Positions 20,941-33,275 of a DNA stretch of 64,000 nt are shown piece by piece. The DNA comes from Beroe forskalii (taxonomy: Eukaryota; Ctenophora; Nuda; Beroida; Beroidae): positions 1 to 64,000 of the forward strand of contig WFMF01000243.1 in assembly GCA_011033025.1 (NCBI GenBank), in the 5' to 3' direction. Each line of letters opens with the position of its first letter. Position 1 is the first letter of the stretch. Below the pieces are notes generated by a model that was not told the DNA's origin, did no database searches, and saw only the letters and a program-made list of their open reading frames with translations. A program made the position numbers and the translations under genes.

Positions 20941-21106
20941 CAGTCAGCAGTCAGCACCCCATAATTTAAATTTTAACTGCTTCAGGCATATCTCCAGTCA
21001 GCACCCCATAATCTAACTGCTTCAGGCATATCTCCAGTCAGCACCCCATAATCTAACTGCTTCAGGCATATCTCCAGTCAGCACCCCATAATCTAACTGC
21101 TTCAGG
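20941..21106. repeat. 40-bp satellite A, short array between the two blocks
   Basis: About four units of CACCCCATAATCTAACTGCT followed by TCAGGCATATCTCCAGTCAG. The same satellite follows the second block (31656) and resumes after the N gap (38092), so it marks every junction of the duplication. Confidence 0.95.
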
Positions 21107-21761
21107 AATGTGCCCTAATGCCAGAACTTGAATAGCTCGGTGGTGGCTGGTTGTGCATTACGTCCCATTTTAGAGAGGAGTAGAAACCATGTATGAATGT
21201 TGCGATAGTATAGTCATAATTATGATTGTGTGACGACACTCTGAGCAATACTAACATGACGTCCTTCAAAAATCAGGTTGTACTAACATTACTACAGGTT
21301 CTAGAATGAGGAATGGTACCAGTTTTGTTGACAATTTCAACCCTTTTAAAATGGTTCCATTTTTTTGTTGGCACTTTTCTGAAATGAGGCACCATTTTTG
21401 TTGCAGATTTTCGAGACCTTTCCTGAAATAGTACCATTTGTGGCCCTTTTCTGAAATGGTACCATTTTTTGTTGATGATTTTCGACCCTTTTCTAGAATG
21501 GTACCTTTTTAGAATTTTTTTGGCTTAACTTTTTCCTTTCTTCCTTCTTAGTTTTAAAACCGCCTTTAAATTGAGCAGGATCTAAGAATGACACATTTTC
21601 ACCACAATTGAGCCATTTTTTGTCTGAAATTTTATTCATTTTTAAAATGGTACCTGGAAAATTAAACCCCCAAACCCCCAAAGTGGATATCGAAAAGGCA
21701 AAATGGGGGTTAAATTTTGAGGGTTTATGGGGTTGCCCCCCCTTATGCTTAAGGCGCCCCA

Positions 21762-21968
21762 TAACGTTCGTTGGTTGAGTCAGATGGAATTGGTTGGTTT
21801 GAACAAGTGATGTGTTTTACTGGTCTATGACTTGAATCGTGTTTGAATGAGCAATATTTGTTGTTTCCCTACTAACTCAAAAGATTTTTTCTGTTATTAA
21901 AATACATCAGTCGATCAAATGAGTTAATTAATCTGACCAATTCCATTTTGATCGACAAACGAGCGTTA
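21762..21968 (-). mobile_element. Hairpin MITE family 1, copy 3 (within block 2)
   Basis: Counterpart of 8143-8349 with the same TAACGTTCG start, more degraded at the right arm (ACGAGCGTTA). Confidence 0.7.
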
Positions 21969-23479
21969 CGACACCTTACCTATACTAGGTATAAACTTGA
22001 TTGAAAAAATTTAAAGGTGTGAAACCAAAGGTCACTGGTCAGTTAAGGGAGGGCCAGTCAATGATTTAAAATAAAAGTCGATACTACATGTTGTTCAAAT
22101 CAGTCAAAGGGTGACCCACTGACCAGGGATCATTCACCAGGCCCCGGGTCAGCCAAAGTCACAAGAGGAGCCAACTGACAACCAGGGGTCATTTAAGGGA
22201 AGCCAAGCCATTGTTATCAGAGCTACCGGAGTCAACAAAAGTCACCAGGGCTGGGAGGTATACGACTTATCAGTGGAATACATATTTTCTTACCTTTCTA
22301 TACTCCGATTGAATGGCTTCAGACATAGAATTCATAGAAGTTGGATTATTGATCCTGCGATTTCATATGTAACCTATTTGGTCTGGTGAGGGGTGATGTA
22401 GGCCTTAGCTGAGCTTCTTGTCAATTGTATTTAACTGTACTTGAAACATCCTCAGCTTTATTAACCAATAGGTCCTGGGAAGCCTTTCCGGACCTTACAT
22501 TTCCCCCTACTGAACAAGGCCAATCATGTCCTTATCTTAACTGACTACCTGACTGAGTGACCCTGACCCCTAGGGATACTTTACAGACCCCTTTCTGCCC
22601 ATAATTTTAAGCATATTACTGTAACTAGAGAATTATACATCTCAACATTATTAGCAGAAGGTGTAGAGCTAACCTTGTATTGGGCCCTGCGGTTTCTGCA
22701 GTTCTTGTTTAATGAGCATCTGACTAAGACATCAAGGCATTGAGCCAGGCAGAGACATAGGTTCTCTCCTCCTCCATTGGACATAAGTTGCATATACCGC
22801 CAGCACACAGAAAATATTTCCTTGTGCTTTGGAGAAAATATAGGTGAATCAAAGGGGTGAAACTGCACTTGGTTGACCCCCCGGCAAACCCTTACCAACC
22901 CAAGAAATTTGACTGACCATTTCTGATACCTATTTGATATTTTACTGACCTCTAGCAAGAATTAAAAAAACCTGGTGACCTTCTCGCCTCTAATGACTGC
23001 AATATAGTGGTCCCTTTATGACCATTGGCTGACTAAATGCTGAGACCTTAGCTGTTCATAATAGCAACTTCACCCGACTTCTTCCTCACAAGCCTTTTGA
23101 GACCATTGTATAATTGTAGTATGGCGGCCATTGTAACCTTACCTAACTCTGGCTCCTGCTGACCATTTACCTTATAGTGATTATTGGGCAATCATACATG
23201 TAGGTGACTGACTCCCTGGCGACCCCTGGCTATCCTTTGACATGTGACTCTTTCAGTACAAAGCACCTTGTTAATCTCAGACCACACTAGTCTGAACTTC
23301 ATCAGCCATGAGCAGTGGTCTGAAAACCCCTAGTTAACTAACTTGAAAGTTTGCAGGGCCCATATGTCTTTATTTCAGCACTAGTGGCCTCCTGGCCCCT
23401 GGTGATCAAAAGTCTGACCCCTTTAACCCCTGCTGATCCAAGCTAGCTGACCCTCTACAACCACTCCATGGTTCAAAAG

Positions 23480-23900
23480 GTTCAAGTAGGTGTCAGTCGT
23501 GCCCCTTGATGACAAATTCAGATGACTTGTCATACAAAGGGGAAATCAATCCAACCAAAAGGCTGGTTCATGTTTATCAAGGAACATTATTTGTTTGCTA
23601 CTTGTTTGCTGTGTCATAGGGTTATGTCAGTAAAACTGTTTCCCAACTCAGAACCAGAATTAATGGCCATAGGCACTATATTTACAAAATAAAGAAAGGA
23701 CCCAAATAAGTATTGTCAGATAATACTTACAATGATTTTGTCATTAGCATACCATTTATATAAAGAACATAATTGCACCAACCATAATGATTGATCAATG
23801 GGTTTATGATTCACAATTCTACAGCATTCTAATCGATGTCCCCTGGACGTTGCTGAAAATGGGTGGATCCAGGCCATAGGTTGAAGGCATTTGGAACCGG
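23480..23900 (+). pseudogene. GIY-YIG fragment, copy in block 2
   Basis: Same segment as 9885-10330. GGTTATGTCAGTAAAACTGT replaces the Gly of YVGK by Ser, and further small deletions break the frame. Non-functional. Confidence 0.55.
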
Positions 23901-24929
23901 GAGGGATAAATGCCTCCAATCCATTCAGTATCCCTCTTATTCAGTGACATCCAGTCCATTCTGTATTTTTTCCCTCCCCGTTGGCCTTTTTGTGTATACA
24001 AAAAGGCAAATACTCTTCAGTCTTAAATAGGCCGGGGGAGACGATTGCAGTTTTTAGTTGTTACTATGGTGGGGACAGTTATTGAACACCCTCCCCATTA
24101 AGACATTTTGAAAATTTTTGAAAAATACATATAAAGGCAAATAAAATTCACAATTTTATTTAGGATTTTCAGATAACAAACAACAACTTTGTGCTTGATT
24201 CCTTAGGAAGACTTGTTAACGATCAGTTTGTTTGTAGATTGTAAATATTTCTTTGTATACAAAATGATCCAAAATCATATCAAACCATTCGATTCAAATT
24301 CACCTCCTCCCCTCTTATTTGAAAGCCCCCTTTTTTACGATTTTTTGAAAAACCTACAGGGGGACAGTTATTACACCACCCCCGTCTATTTAAGACTAGT
24401 AGGAGGGTTGGCAGAGATCGTGGTTTTTTGGAAAAGTGGAAATTTAGAAATAGGATATGTGTATGAGAGTACAGATTTACCACAATACTATGTAATTTCT
24501 GGAAAAGTGCCCGGATTGCTCCTTTATAATATCAATGGGGTCCTTCCATCCGTCCGTCTGTGCCTTTCTAACAAAATTTTCAAAATCACGAATTTCTATA
24601 TTTTGAGGCAGTCGGTTGTCGAAAATATTAATCTCATAGGCTGACTAGGCCCATCCGTGCCATATATGCTCAAACTCTCCTAAATTATGATAAATTCAAG
24701 ATAAAGGGCTGTTGGAAGATTCGTGTCTTAAATCTTAGAGGTGAGGATTATTGGAGGAAAAGGCTTCGGTTCTGTACTTGGTTTGAGTGATAAAACTGCA
24801 TTATAAGTACTAGTCGGTTCCGTCCTATGGACGCCTTGAATGATGGCAGCCCATGGGCCCCAACACACATGTCCCTTTGATGTGATTTGACCGTGAGTTT
24901 GGAGGGGAATTCAAAACTTTTAATTTCTG

Positions 24930-25470
24930 CAAAAAAAGCTTCCCACACCCCAACGGTAACAATAACCCCGACAATATTTCCCAAAAACCTTAACTCATCA
25001 TAGCTCATAAAATTTTGGAAAAAATTGAAAATCTATTTTTGTGAAAAAGACATGGCCTCCCGTCCCCTTAGGGTGACCCAATAATTCAGTTAAAATTATG
25101 AAAACTTATTCATCATAAGCAACTTGATGGCAAAAGGAATTTGAAAAATTCGAAAGTTTAATTTTGAAAAAAGGGCGTGGCCTCCCCACGCTCCTCAGTG
25201 ACCCATGGTGGACAAAATTCTCAAAATTTTTATTCATCATAAACAACTCAATGTCGGAATTTTGAAAAATTCAGAAGTTTAATTTTGCGAAAAAAGGGCG
25301 TGGCCCCCACGCCTCAGGGGCAGACAATAATTCGGACAAAAATTCTCAAAATTTTATTCATCATAAACTCGCTGTGAAGGAATTTTTAATAAAATTCGAG
25401 TTTAATTTTGCAGAAAAAAAGGCGTGTACCCACGCCCGCCTTCAGGATATTAACAAAAATTTCTCATTAT
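24930..25470. repeat. 125-bp minisatellite, copy in block 2
   Basis: Four to five units with clean GGGCGTGGCC cores and TTATTCATCATAA starts. It is the better-preserved version of 11370-11940. Confidence 0.75.
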
Positions 25471-28400
25471 TTTCTGATTTATTATAAAATTTTGCAACAT
25501 GATTGAAAAACAATTTCATGCCTACTTGAAATTACTAACTTACTACATATATATACATATATTAACAACACGCGTATATATAGTAAAATTAGACTATGCT
25601 GAATTTGACTAAATTTGCTTTTCTTTTCAAGAACAAGGGACATTGAAACAGAAAACAAAGTACCAAATTTTAAAATCACAGTAAAGAGTGATAACTTATA
25701 ACCTAAACATTCAAGAATATACATTATACATTCGTGAATAAACGCTGACAAATCTGATGCAAAGCCAAACCAATTCAACAAAACTTAGCGCAAATCTACG
25801 ATGAACTGAGTAAAATAACTTTGTGCATACAAACGCACGCGAAAGAATTTTAGAAGAAATGGCATGTGCCAATGCGTGTTCTCGGTGGTCGCGCGCAGCA
25901 TGCAAATTAGACATTGTTATACTCTTAATTGCCGTATTTGTATCTTGATGCTAAGGTTACATCAAGCACGGGGGAGGGAGATAAGCGCCATGCGACCTTC
26001 AGGGACAACAGACAAAAACATCTGTGTCGGCAGGCACTAATTTCTTATTTTAATTTGTCCCCTTTCTGAGTTTTTACATTTGGATCTGTACCAGCATGGT
26101 ACCCATCATTGCTCTCAGATCCTTTCATTTATTCAAAAGAAGTTTGTTATTTTGAAACCTCTCTCTTAATAAAGTTTTGATAAATAATATTCTTCTGGGA
26201 GATTTTGTATGGTTACTAACCAGAATATATTCCATTTTAAATTCTGATGATATATAATTATGAAACTTGTCACAATTCTTTCTAAGTGGTCTTCTTGTGT
26301 GGGTTATCCCTTAGTCTCCTCTGGGGTTTAAAGTTTTCTAAATATATTGTATTATATACGTGTTAACACTCTGGCAGCTGGTGTTCCAACCACTAAAAAG
26401 TGTACATGATGAGGTGTTGGTAGAATCCTACAACCATGAACCGCGTAGATTTATTAACTTATTGAATATTATTATTGTGAGATAAATTATCAAGATAATC
26501 TTAACAGTAATCGACTTCTTTGAACAGATCATTAGGAATGAGGCAGGAGATGAAGGTCATTGTCTTTATTGCTTTAAGAGACGAACAACTTCCATTTACT
26601 CATTAAGTATCTACAGCTTCCGTGAATTTAATTCCTGAATCGGCTACTTACCTGTGATAAGACTAAATGGCAGAAGAGCAAGATGTTGAGGATACTATGG
26701 TTTGTTGAGTAACAATATATAAAAAATATATGATAAGGGGTGCCCACTGTCCCAATTATTCCTAACTGGAAAAAGTGAATTCATTATTTAGGGAAATTTT
26801 CATTATTATTGTATTTTGGGGAAAATGATTTTTTGATTTGTCTCAATTCTCCACTTTGTCCTAAGAACCAATCACAAACTCAAAAGAGTTTAATTGTGCA
26901 AGGGACAATTTGGACAGTGACATTCCCCAAGTAAGATAACTTCTTGAGTTTAGCGATTGCTTTATTATTCAAACAGGTAGCCTTCTTCCAAGTAATGTTT
27001 CTACTTTTCTAGTTAACAATTTTTCCAAAACATAAAAGGATTTAATTGCGATGAATGCAGTGGTGTCTAATCTTATTTAACTTAATCACATTCGCCGCAA
27101 TAGCAATATGCCTTTTGGAGGCCCTAAGTTTCGATTCATGTTTAACATGCACCCTTTTTGGCAAGGATCTACACTGAGTTCTGTAATTGAGCACTTGAAC
27201 ACCCATTTAAGTACTACGACGAAAGTTGGCTTTATACCCCTCTATCTGTGGAAATGTTCCTTAGAATTTGACAATTGATGCTCACACATTACTATTTTAT
27301 TTCCAATTTGATGTTATATAAGCTAGTCTTTATGTGAGAGACGAAGTGGAAGAACCGACCATCAAGCACAGCTCTCACCCGGACTACAGGAATCGTCTGA
27401 ATCTTGTTTAACATATAATCACATTTCATTCACTTAATAGCAATGGCTCTGTATGGAGCCTCAGTTTGTTCACTTGTTTAACATCTTAATACAACAGGAT
27501 CTACATGATTCTTGCTTAACTGTAAACCCATATTTTCCAAAAGAATGTGGCAAATTAAAGCAGCTGCAATGTCCTTCAAAACTGCAACATTCTACTAATA
27601 CTTTTAGAAAAGTGCCAAACTGAGCAGTTTCCTTCATCATGTTCTATAATGTCATGGTTAACTGTAAAAACACCTTAATACTTTAATACCACCACAGAAC
27701 CATCTGAACCCAATCTTTTGGTTTTAGAAATCTTTGCTCCACCCTTTGTCTGTATCAGATATATTAAAAGTGAGTTGGCATCAAATCGTTTGTATATGAA
27801 ATTGCGTTACCTAAATCACTGATGACGTCACAATTACAAGGAAAACGGGAAAAAATATATATAAGAGTGATTGGAACAAGCTATCCCCAAGGTGAGACTG
27901 GTCTATTATACAACAACCTACTGCTCCTGCTATTATGTGAAAATACAGCATACAATATTCACAGCAATTGGCAATGTCAAAAGCTGCGTACTGTGCACTC
28001 CACAGTGACATGTATTTGCTTGCAGCTTTACCGTACTAGGGAGAGTGAGTTCCCACTCAAACCATTGCTGATGCTTGTCAGCGTCACTGCATACGAAAAC
28101 TCTGCTACTCAGTGACTCTGTGTCTTGACGCTTGTCAATAACTTCAGGGAAAATTCTGCTGATTGATCCTTGATATGTTGGTAGAATTGAATAGAATAAG
28201 GTGATTTATATTTACATCATTATTTCAATAAATATAACAATGCTCCTTCTGTTAAATCAAATCAGGCTTTCGATAAAAGACACATAATTATCATAGTTCA
28301 ACTCATTCAGAGCTTTCGTTTGAGCATACTTATATCATTGTTTCATTCTTCACTCAAATAATGCGATATTTGTCAAAAATTAGAATACATTTTACCTTTT

Positions 28401-31138
28401 CTTCCAGGGGGCGTTGGGGGCTGCAGCTAAACCTGTCTGAACACTAAATGCGACCAGCAGGCCCTTTGGGCCCATCAGTTTACAAACCACCGGGGGGCTT
28501 ACCAGCCTTCATACAATAGATCTCTAGTGGCAAAATTACTGCCACAGCTTTTTTAAAAATAACCATGTCACTAAGATAACTTACATAGTACATGCATTTG
28601 CCAGTGCTGTGTTTTTTGAAGCTTCCTGCTTCTATTGAAATGCACTTAGTTTACATTGACCAAACTAACTACATAAGAACACTATATAAATTAAAATGAC
28701 CCATTAGTCCTCATATACTTATTGTTGGGGTATGAAGCCCAAAAACAACAAGCCCTGCCCTACTTTTCCAAAATTCTTGGGCTAAATTTTTGTTTTTGTT
28801 TTTCAGGGCTTCATCATACCTTCTATTGATATAACATACAGGGCTCCAACAAGAAATTTTCATTTTCTATTTAATACTGGTGTTTGCTTTTACCAACAGT
28901 GTTGTGAAGCTTCTTGGATACTGCCAGGTGCTTGATAATTGTATGCTCTAAGGTACCCAAGGCTCTGTCAAATGGGAACAATCTGGGTAGGTTACCTAAC
29001 TACTTAGAATATCTTATCAAGGACATTGGACAACTTCAGATAATAGTTTTCAGGACTTAAAGAAGTAATCTTTCTATTTGCTTTGGATAACCTGGATTGA
29101 AGATGCTGTACTTTTCTTTTGTTGTTGGTGTTGTAGTTTAAACCACCCTGTGCTATTACTTTAAAAGAGCTAGCAGATGATGGTAGTATAACTTATATTA
29201 ATTTGTCAAAGACAAAAATTTTGTTATGCAATTCTAGGTAAGAATCATCTAGACTCTAAAATTTTAAATCAATATAATTACTTATGAACTGCTTGCAGGG
29301 CCATTTTTTCTAATTTGCCCTCAGTGTGGGTCTGAAATTCAAGAAGGTCATAGAACTGTCATAATCATATTGCCATGTGTTTTCATATCCCACTAACTTC
29401 CAGTTTCTGCCATCCTGTTTGAGAGGGCGCCATCTCATCTCTTTTCGCCCTCCTTTGGGTCTTGATCTGAGCTACCTCCTTTTTTTTGGCCCAATTTGCT
29501 CCTTTTCCCACCCTTCTCAAAATACGCCTACATTCATGACCTTATTTATAGGACTTTGTGGGCGGTTTTTTCAATATAGCAATATAAAATTAAAAAAGCA
29601 AAAAAGTCGAAGATATTTTGAAATAGTACACCTAATAAACACAATCTCGGTTGATTTTTGTAAATCTCCTTATAAAGTTATAAGCACTATCTCGATTGCA
29701 TTTTTGAGGTGGTCTCCAAAAATCTATACCTTTTAGTAATACACCTTAGAATATAGGCCAATAGGTATCTCATAGCAGTTTGATGAAAATAATAAAAAAC
29801 CCCATTTTTTGGCAATTTCAGGGGCCAAACTATAAAAGAGGTCAAAATATGCCTTAGGTGAGTCATCAATTTCACATGTACATGACAATTAATTGCTTTC
29901 TATTGGAGAAAGAAGTTCAGAAACACGTTGTGCTAATTAACTAATTATTAAAGCCTCACATGTATGAAATATCGGTAGTATCTAAACATCTAATGACCCT
30001 AATATAAGCATAATAAACTAATAAATATACTTGCCGCCTAAGATGAAGTGGCAACCATTTTCATGTCTCTATAAACATTAATTCTGCTTTCTGTCATTTC
30101 AACGCCTAAGATATCAAGCTCAAAAGTTTAGTCTTACCATAAATAGTATCTAAGTAATCAAAATGGTAGGATATTAAGTGCATCAGCAATTTACATTTTC
30201 TTATTTTTTTAAAGGTACTAAAATGGCATTTTAGTACAGACACATTGAAGCAATGTACAGAGAAGCATTTAAAACTTCCAAAATGCTCTTCCTCTGTGCA
30301 TTACCAATGTCTGTATTTTTTTCTTGATGTAATCTGCATGTAAGTCAAATTTGAGTGAATTATAAACACGTCTTATCAATCCTAAAAATTTATAGATTTG
30401 CATTCTTCAACAAAGTAATTTTCAGAGATGTTTATAATTAACCCCAAACTTAGGGCAAATCAGAACATAGGCCCCTCAGAGTTAAAAAATACGAACTTCT
30501 CAATTGTACTGACCACAATTCTCGTATCAGTTATAGGTATCGTTTAAACTTCAATTTCGAGCGTACCTTGGTGATTCTTCCTCAGAATTGCATAACAAAA
30601 GACCCTGCATCGTGGACATACTAGTGCATAGTACACTCAACTGACCTCTGCTACTAGAGTATTTTACTTTTTCAAAAGAAACTTTTTTGGTGTTCCATAT
30701 TACAGCATGTCTTGTGAACAAGTTCCAAGCACTTATTATGAACGATGTTATTAGGGTTTTCTGCTAAACTGTGATGTTCTTGCAAACGTGGTAAATTCTA
30801 CCAAATCTTTAAGTTGTTTCCTTGCTCATATCAGAATACCAAAGCTCAAGGTGAACGGCTTTTCTCTTTGTTGAAAAGTTGAAAGTTTTCAGGACTTGTC
30901 GTTCACCTAAACACAGCACAATACATTGAATCTATTTGAATGTTGAATCGAGTAAAGTTTAAAATGTGCTTTTACTTTTACTGCTAGTGGTTTAAAATAT
31001 TAAATGTCCTTTACCGAGAAATGCCTATTTGTAAAAAGATTCAATATGGTAGATAATAATATTGTTATACTACACTTTGAGCATTTGGCTGATAAGTTGC
31101 TTACTGCTATGAAAGCAACAGTTAACTTCCCCTCTCAG

Positions 31139-31240
31139 GATGAGGAGGACCTCACCTTTCCTGGTCGGACTACACGCTTCCTGATGACTACGGACCAATC
31201 ATAAACTGGCAGAACCCTATTGGTGCTTCTTCAAAATCCA
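31139..31240 (+). pseudogene. Block 2 counterpart of the 20161 candidate exon
   Basis: Same acceptor (CCCCTCTCAG) and donor (CCA then GTGAGT). The body is 4 nt shorter, and the 1-nt loss at TTTCCTGG shifts the frame so that PWSDYTLPDD is not encoded. This may be a sequencing error in this copy rather than a mutation. Confidence 0.35.
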
Positions 31241-31655
31241 GTGAGTCTCAGCTTTAACTGAATATCTGAGAGTGCAGTTGGGGATTTGGACAATTATTAG
31301 ATTTCTAAAATTATATCTTACTAGCAGGCCCGTTGGGCCTGCAAATATAACTCACTCGGCGCTGCTATGCAGCAGCTTGTTCGCAAATTTCAAATCAACT
31401 AAATACTTTTTACCGCATCAAAAAATTCCGTTCAAAAGTTGCGGGAGCAACGTATTCAAAAACAGCATTAAACAGAAATGAATGTGCGCGCAATAACCAT
31501 GGCAGCGCCCAATTATTCCCAAACTGCGCACCTAAAATGTGTCACAAAAGGACTAAAAACGTAACAGTCCACAAAAGGACGAAAATGAATTTACAGAGGT
31601 TGCAAAATTATATTAGAGACTAGCAGGCCCGTTGGGCCTGCAAATAAACAACTCA

Positions 31656-33125
31656 CTTACCCCATAATCTAACTGCTTCAGGCATATCTCCAGTCAGCAC
31701 CCCATAATCTAACTGCTTCAGGCATATCTCCAGTCAGCACCCCATAATCTTAACTGCTTCAGGCATATCTCCAGTCATCTCCAGTCAGCACCCCATAATC
31801 TAACTGCTTCAGGCATATCTCCAGTCAGCACCCCATAATCTAACTGCTTCAGGCATATCTCCAGTCAGCACCCCATAATCTAACCCCTAACTTCAGGCAT
31901 ATCTCCAGTCAGCACCCCATAATAATCTTAGGCATATCTCCAGTCAGCTTCTAAGGCATATCTCCAGTCAGCACCCCATAATCTAACTGCTTCAGGCATA
32001 TCTCCAGTCAGCACCCCATAATCTAACTGCTTCAGGCATATCTCCAGTCAGCACCCCATAATCTAACTGCTTCAGGCATATCTCCAGTCAGCACCCCATA
32101 ATCTAACTGCTTCAGGCATATCTCCAGTCAGCACCCCATAATCTAACTCAGGCTTCCAGGCATATCTCAGTCAGCATATCCCCATAACCCCATAATCTAA
32201 CTTCAGGCATATCTCCAGTCAGCACCCCATAATCTAACTGCTTCAGGCATATCTCCAGTCAGCACCCCAGTCAACCCCATAATCTAACTGCTTCAGGCAT
32301 ATCTCCAGTCAGCACCCCATAATCTAACTGCTTCAGGCATATCTCCAGTCAGCACCCCATAATCTAACTGCTTCAGGCATATCTCCAGTCAGCACCCCAT
32401 AATCTAACTGCTTCAGGCATATCTCCAGTCAGCACCCCATAATCTAACTGCTTCAGGCATATCTCAGTCAGCAACCCCATAATCTAACTGCTTCAGGCAT
32501 ATCTCCAGTCAGCACCCCATAATCTAACTGCTTCAGGCATATCTCCAGTCAGCACCCCATAATCTAACTGCTTCAGCACCCCATAATCTAATCAGGCATA
32601 TCCAGTCACCCCATAATCTAACACAGGCATATCCTACCCCATAATCTAACTGCTTCAGGCATATCTCCAGTCAGCATATCTCCAGTCAGCACCCCCATAA
32701 TCTAACTGCTTCAGGCATATCTCCAGTCAGCACCCCATAATCTAACTGCTTCAGGCATATCTCCAGTCAGCACCCCATAATCTAACTGCTTCAGGCATAT
32801 CTCCAGTCAGCACCCCATAATCTAACTGCTTCAGGCATATCTCCAGTCAGCACCCCATAATCTAACTGCTTCAGGCATATCTCCAGTCAGCACCCCATAA
32901 TCTAACTGCTTCAGGCATATCTCCAGTCAGCACCCCATAATCTAACTGCTTCAGGCATATCTCCAGTCAGCACCCCATAATCTAACTGCTTCAGGCATAT
33001 CTCCAGTCAGCACCCCATAATCTAACTGCTTCAGGCATATCTCCAGTCAGCACCCCATAATCTAACTGCTTCAGGCATATCTCCAGTCAGCACCCCATAA
33101 TCTAACTGCTTCAGGCATATCTCCA
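31656..33125. repeat. 40-bp satellite A, main array (about 36 units)
   Basis: Units are nearly identical at both ends. A scrambled zone lies around 31865-31980 and 32145-32270 and another around 32570-32700, where units are truncated or fused. The unit is not a multiple of three and has no sustained ORF. There are no unique spacers, so it is not CRISPR-like. Confidence 0.95.
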
Positions 33126-33127
33126 GA

Positions 33128-33275
33128 TGTCCACAAATTGAGGAGATGTCTATATATTTAAGGGGTGCGTCAACAATGGTGCCATCAGATTGGAGTCTGG
33201 CAGCAACAATTGCAACATAATTCTCCATGAATCAGGATGGATGTACATATCGAACCAGTTTGTGCGCTTGATAAA
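33128..33275 (+). mobile_element. Worn fragment of the CCCTCTCC-family element
   Basis: GTCAACAATGGTGCCATCAG and ATCAGGATGGATGTACATAT are shared with 52126-52225 of the 51926-52657 element. Adjoining GTCCACAAATTGAGGAGATG echoes the GAGGGAGATGTCCACA units there. Ends are missing. Confidence 0.6.

Larger units (their letters stand above)
21107..31658 (+). repeat. Large duplicated block, copy 2 (about 10.6 kb)
   Basis: Collinear with 7486-20698 but without the two transposon insertions at 16439-18031 and 18402-19396. It carries its own copies of the GGTACC array (21312-21510), MITE family 1 (21762-21968), GIY-YIG fragment, nested 401-bp element, 125-bp minisatellite and the 115-bp repeats. Many small indels and substitutions accumulate after about 26000, in a pattern more like sequencing noise than evolution. 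No additional gene is seen. Confidence 0.9.

Noticed and set aside
31656-33125. CRISPR-like array
   Set aside because: The repeats are contiguous tandem units with no unique spacers, and the genome is eukaryotic. The same applies to the 35-bp, 46-bp and 92-bp arrays.
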